Assembly: GCA_045602325.1 (NCBI GenBank)
Contig: JAZSBH010000009.1
Location: 1-24,932, forward strand
Origin: CAMEON01 sp045602325
GTDB lineage: Bacteria > Bacillota > Clostridia > Oscillospirales > CAG-272
Direction: 5' to 3'
Length of the DNA stretch: 24,932 nucleotides
A program made the translations under genes and the position numbers. Shown here piece by piece: positions 23,063 through 24,932 of this stretch (its first letter is position 1; each line of letters begins with the position of its first letter). Under the pieces are notes generated by a model, which saw nothing but the letters and a program-made list of their open reading frames with translations, was not told where the DNA came from and did no database searches.

Positions 23063-24211
23063 GTGAATTTCTTCCAGCAACTGGCAGACCTGTTCTCTAA
23101 CTTCGGTAACATCACCCTACCTCAACTTGCCATGTGGTGTATCGGCGGTCTACTTATCTATCTGGCCATCAAGAAGGACATGGAGCCCACCCTGCTCCTG
23201 CCCATGGGCTTCGGTGCCATCCTGGTCAACCTACCCATGTCGGGCGCGGTGAATCAGTGGGCAGAGGGAATCCTTGAGGAGGGACCCATCGACGTCCTCT
23301 TCAACGCGGGTATCGCCAACGAGCTCTTCCCCTTGCTTCTGTTCATCGGCATCGGTGCCATGATCGACTTCGGCCCCCTGCTCTCCAACCCCAAGCTCAT
23401 GATCTTCGGCGCGGCCGCCCAGTTCGGTATCTTCTTTACCCTGTGTCTGGCGGGTGTCGTGGGCTTTGAGCTGAAGGATGCCGCCTCCATCGCTATCATC
23501 GGCGCGGCTGACGGCCCCACCTCCATCTTCGTGGCCAACTATTTCGATTCCAACTATACGGGTGCCATCATGGTGGCCGCTTACTCCTATATGGCGCTGG
23601 TGCCCATCGTCCAGCCTCCTGTCATCAAGCTGTTGACCACCAAAAACGAGCGTATGATCCGTATGTCCAACAAGGACATTAATGTTTCCAAGCGCACCAA
23701 GATCCTGTTCCCCATCGTCATCACCATCATCACGGGTATCGTCTCCCCCAAGAGCGTGGCTCTCATCGGTTTCCTCATGTTCGGTAATCTCATTCGCGAG
23801 TGCGGCGTGCTGGACAGCCTGTCCGAGACCGCCCAGAAGGTGCTGGCCAACCTGGTTACCCTGTTCCTGGGTCTCACCATCGCCACCAAGATGCAGGCCG
23901 AGTTTTTCCTGCGCTTCGAGACCCTGCTCATCATCGGCCTGGGTCTGTTCGCCTTTGTCTTTGATACCGCAGGCGGTGTACTTTTCGCTAAACTGCTAAA
24001 CGTCTTCCTGCCCAAGGACAAGAAGATCAACCCCATGATCGGTGCGGCGGGTATCTCGGCATTCCCCATGTCTGCACGCGTGGTGCATAAGATGGGTCTG
24101 GAGGCCGACAACTCCAATTTCCTGCTCATGCACGCCATCGGCGTCAACGTTTCGGGACAGATCGCCTCGGTCATCGCCGGCGGTATGATCCTCAATCTCA
24201 TTGCTAAATAA
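23063..24211 (+). CDS. OadB-like Na+-translocating decarboxylase beta subunit
   Basis: A 382-aa polytopic membrane protein of the OadB/GcdB/MmdB family. In the classical complex the beta subunit decarboxylates carboxybiotin and pumps Na+ outward. Conserved pieces include an early hydrophobic hairpin (LPMGFGAILVNLP), FIGIGAMIDFGPLL, the motif GAADGPTSIF with D150 (equivalent to the Na+-coupling Asp of Klebsiella OadB), and the C-terminal MHAIGVNVSGQIAS helix region. Length is normal and no lesion is seen. Translation probably starts at GTG 23063 with GAGAGG (23049-23054) upstream. A small OadG-like gene follows by 15 bp. No alpha (carboxyltransferase) or biotin-carrier subunit is in the window. 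A Mn2+ riboswitch controls the gene, so its job may not be ordinary oxaloacetate or methylmalonyl-CoA decarboxylation. Confidence 0.9.
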   Translation: MNFFQQLADLFSNFGNITLPQLAMWCIGGLLIYLAIKKDMEPTLLLPMGFGAILVNLPMSGAVNQWAEGILEEGPIDVLFNAGIANELFPLLLFIGIGAMIDFGPLLSNPKLMIFGAAAQFGIFFTLCLAGVVGFELKDAASIAIIGAADGPTSIFVANYFDSNYTGAIMVAAYSYMALVPIVQPPVIKLLTTKNERMIRMSNKDINVSKRTKILFPIVITIITGIVSPKSVALIGFLMFGNLIRECGVLDSLSETAQKVLANLVTLFLGLTIATKMQAEFFLRFETLLIIGLGLFAFVFDTAGGVLFAKLLNVFLPKDKKINPMIGAAGISAFPMSARVVHKMGLEADNSNFLLMHAIGVNVSGQIASVIAGGMILNLIAK

Positions 24212-24226
24212 TAGGAGGGTACTGAC

Positions 24227-24571
24227 ATGAAGAAACTGTTTGCTTTATCGGTTCTGCTGACCCTCTGCCTGGTTTTCTCTCTGCCCCTGTTCGTCATGGC
24301 AGAGACTACCGCTCCCGAGACCGTGGAGGAGACTTCTTCCGCCGTGACCACCGCTCCCGTCGAGACCCAAGCTTCTACCGAGGACGAGTCTGCTCCCGAA
24401 AACGAGACCGAGACCGAATACAAGATGAACTTCGGCTTCTACCTTGATACTCTGCTGACAACCCTCCCCGTTATGGGCATGGGTATGTTGGGTATCTTTC
24501 TCGTGACCTGCGTCATCGTGCTGGCCGTTGTGGTGCTGAGCAAGATTGGTAAGGAGAAAGACGAGGAATAA
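24227..24571 (+). CDS. OadG-like small membrane protein with external Thr/Glu segment
   Basis: A 114-aa protein. It has an apparent signal peptide (cleavage after VMA, residue 25), an acidic Thr/Glu/Pro/Ala stretch at 26-66, and a membrane segment at about 82-105 within FYLDTLLTTLPVMGMGMLGI, which has the feel of the OadG gamma-chain helix. The cytoplasmic tail is only about eight residues (KIGKEKDEE). Classical OadG has a longer cytoplasmic part that binds the alpha subunit and a metal ion; that is missing here. The position directly after oadB (AGGAGG spacing, 15 bp gap) supports a role as the small partner stabilising OadB. Sequence support alone is modest, since the family is poorly conserved. 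Confidence 0.7.
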   Translation: MKKLFALSVLLTLCLVFSLPLFVMAETTAPETVEETSSAVTTAPVETQASTEDESAPENETETEYKMNFGFYLDTLLTTLPVMGMGMLGIFLVTCVIVLAVVVLSKIGKEKDEE

Positions 24572-24586
24572 ACCATGCTCCAAAGT

Positions 24587-24615
24587 CGAAAAGCCCGCCA
24601 TCGGCGGGCTTTTCG
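24587..24615 (+). terminator. Terminator of the oadB-oadG' operon
   Basis: CGAAAAGCCCGCC (24587-24599), loop ATC, GGCGGGCTTTTCG (24603-24615); a perfect 13-bp stem with embedded T run. Confidence 0.9.
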
Positions 24616-24625
24616 TTTTGGCGTA

Positions 24626-24656
24626 GGACATGTAAATTTGGGTTTGTAGGGTAGAA
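24626..24656. repeat. Copy of the dispersed repeat end motif
   Basis: AAATTTGGGTTTGTAGGG is identical over 18 bases to the copy starting at 20018, then diverges (TAGAACGGGGAG instead of GAGAT). No matching inverted partner is found close by, so it is either a solitary end or a degraded element. Confidence 0.6.
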
Positions 24657-24692
24657 CGGGGAGTCCAGAGCAATGTCATTAAGTTAAGAAAA

Positions 24693-24727
24693 GAACCAAG
24701 TTCAGAAATGGACTTGGCTCTTTTTTT
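24693..24727 (+). terminator. Terminator-like hairpin before the right-edge gene
   Basis: CCAAGTTC (24696-24703) pairs with GGACTTGG (24710-24717), with one wobble, followed by CTCTTTTTTT. It lies after the operon terminator at 24587, so it may be a second-line terminator or belong to a small transcript. Confidence 0.65.
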
Positions 24728-24789
24728 GCAAAAAAGTTAAAAAATTTTTGAAAAAGGGGTTGACAAAAAGGAAAAAGTGTGCGGGCGAT

Positions 24790-24809
24790 TTTATTAGCAA
24801 GCTAATAAA
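24790..24809. promoter_or_regulatory. Perfect palindrome, possible operator
   Basis: TTTATTAGC and GCTAATAAA (24790-24798, 24801-24809) are exact complements two bases apart. The palindrome lies 50 bp before the next start codon and downstream of a TTGACA (24760-24765) that has no clear -10 box at standard spacing. This is the geometry of a repressor site or a small hairpin. Confidence 0.45.
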
Positions 24810-24859
24810 TTCCCCCCTTGTTAATAGAGGAAAATCCGCTATTGACGAGGAGACAAGAA

Positions 24860-24932
24860 ATGACCTACACCCCTAAGATTATTAAAAAGGCACTGAAAAA
24901 ATGCATCAATGAAATGTCTGCCCATCCCGAAA
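24860..24932 (+). CDS. Start of an unidentified gene cut by the window edge
   Basis: ATG at 24860 with GAGGAG (24848-24853) upstream opens a frame that stays open to the last base (24 codons, basic: MTYTPKIIKKALKKCINEMS). Too little is present to name a family. The long AT-rich leader with a palindrome suggests regulation. Confidence 0.55.
   Translation, partial: MTYTPKIIKKALKKCINEMSAHPE

Noticed and set aside
24760..24794. A complete promoter for the right-edge gene starting at TTGACA
   Set aside because: No acceptable -10 hexamer lies 15-19 bp downstream; every other promoter in the window has a clear box at exactly 17 bp.

Overview
The window looks like chromosomal DNA of an anaerobic, gut-type Clostridia (Oscillospiraceae/Christensenellales-like Firmicute). 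The evidence is the protein families (clostridial-style lipoproteins, a ferredoxin-domain aldo/keto reductase, OadB-type decarboxylase subunits), AGGAGG-type ribosome binding sites, sigma-A promoters with an almost invariant 17-bp spacer, many Rho-independent terminators, and intergenic hairpin repeats of a style I associate with gut Clostridia. Most genes are GC-rich; a short stretch around 14.7-15.5 kb is clearly AT-rich. Assignment to a genus is not possible from sequence alone.

Layout, left to right. Bases 69-3417 hold recO followed closely by a CotH-type secreted lipoprotein. Bases 3465-4877 are a self-contained L-rhamnose isomerase unit with promoter and terminator. Bases 4934-7285 encode a very repetitive collagen-like lipoprotein. 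A 99-bp palindromic repeat and a bidirectional terminator (7298-7462) separate it from a leftward block: an ABC exporter (ATPase plus an 8-TM FtsX/MacB permease with one huge external domain, own promoter) and, upstream of it, an intracellular GH78-type alpha-L-rhamnosidase with its own promoter. At 14.2-14.5 kb a strong promoter drives tRNA-Leu(UAA) and initiator tRNA-fMet. After their terminator comes an array of seven small hairpins joined by GTGATG/CATCAC spacers, then an AT-rich orphan gene. A non-coding stretch of about 600 bp contains a strong promoter and a long, apparently structured leader ahead of a hydroxypyruvate-isomerase-like TIM-barrel gene. A leftward OB-fold lipoprotein and a leftward PHP-domain phosphoesterase follow. 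A composite inverted repeat of about 243 bp separates these from rplS (L19, with a leader hairpin), a histidine phosphatase and a ferredoxin-domain aldo/keto reductase. The right end carries a yybP-ykoY (Mn2+) riboswitch with an overlapping terminator, upstream of a stand-alone OadB-like Na+ pump subunit and an OadG-like small membrane protein, and then the start of an unidentified gene cut by the window edge.

How it fits together. Rhamnose isomerase and the GH78 enzyme suggest use of rhamnose-containing plant glycans, although no rhamnulokinase or aldolase is present here. Three exported proteins (collagen-like, OB-fold, OadG-like) share Thr/Glu-rich linkers. The most unusual points are the Mn2+ riboswitch controlling an oadB-oadG' pair that has no alpha subunit in view, the hairpin array at 14533-14700, the unidentified structured leader at 15509-15823, and a dispersed repeat family whose end motif AAATTTGGGTTTGTAGGG occurs at six places.
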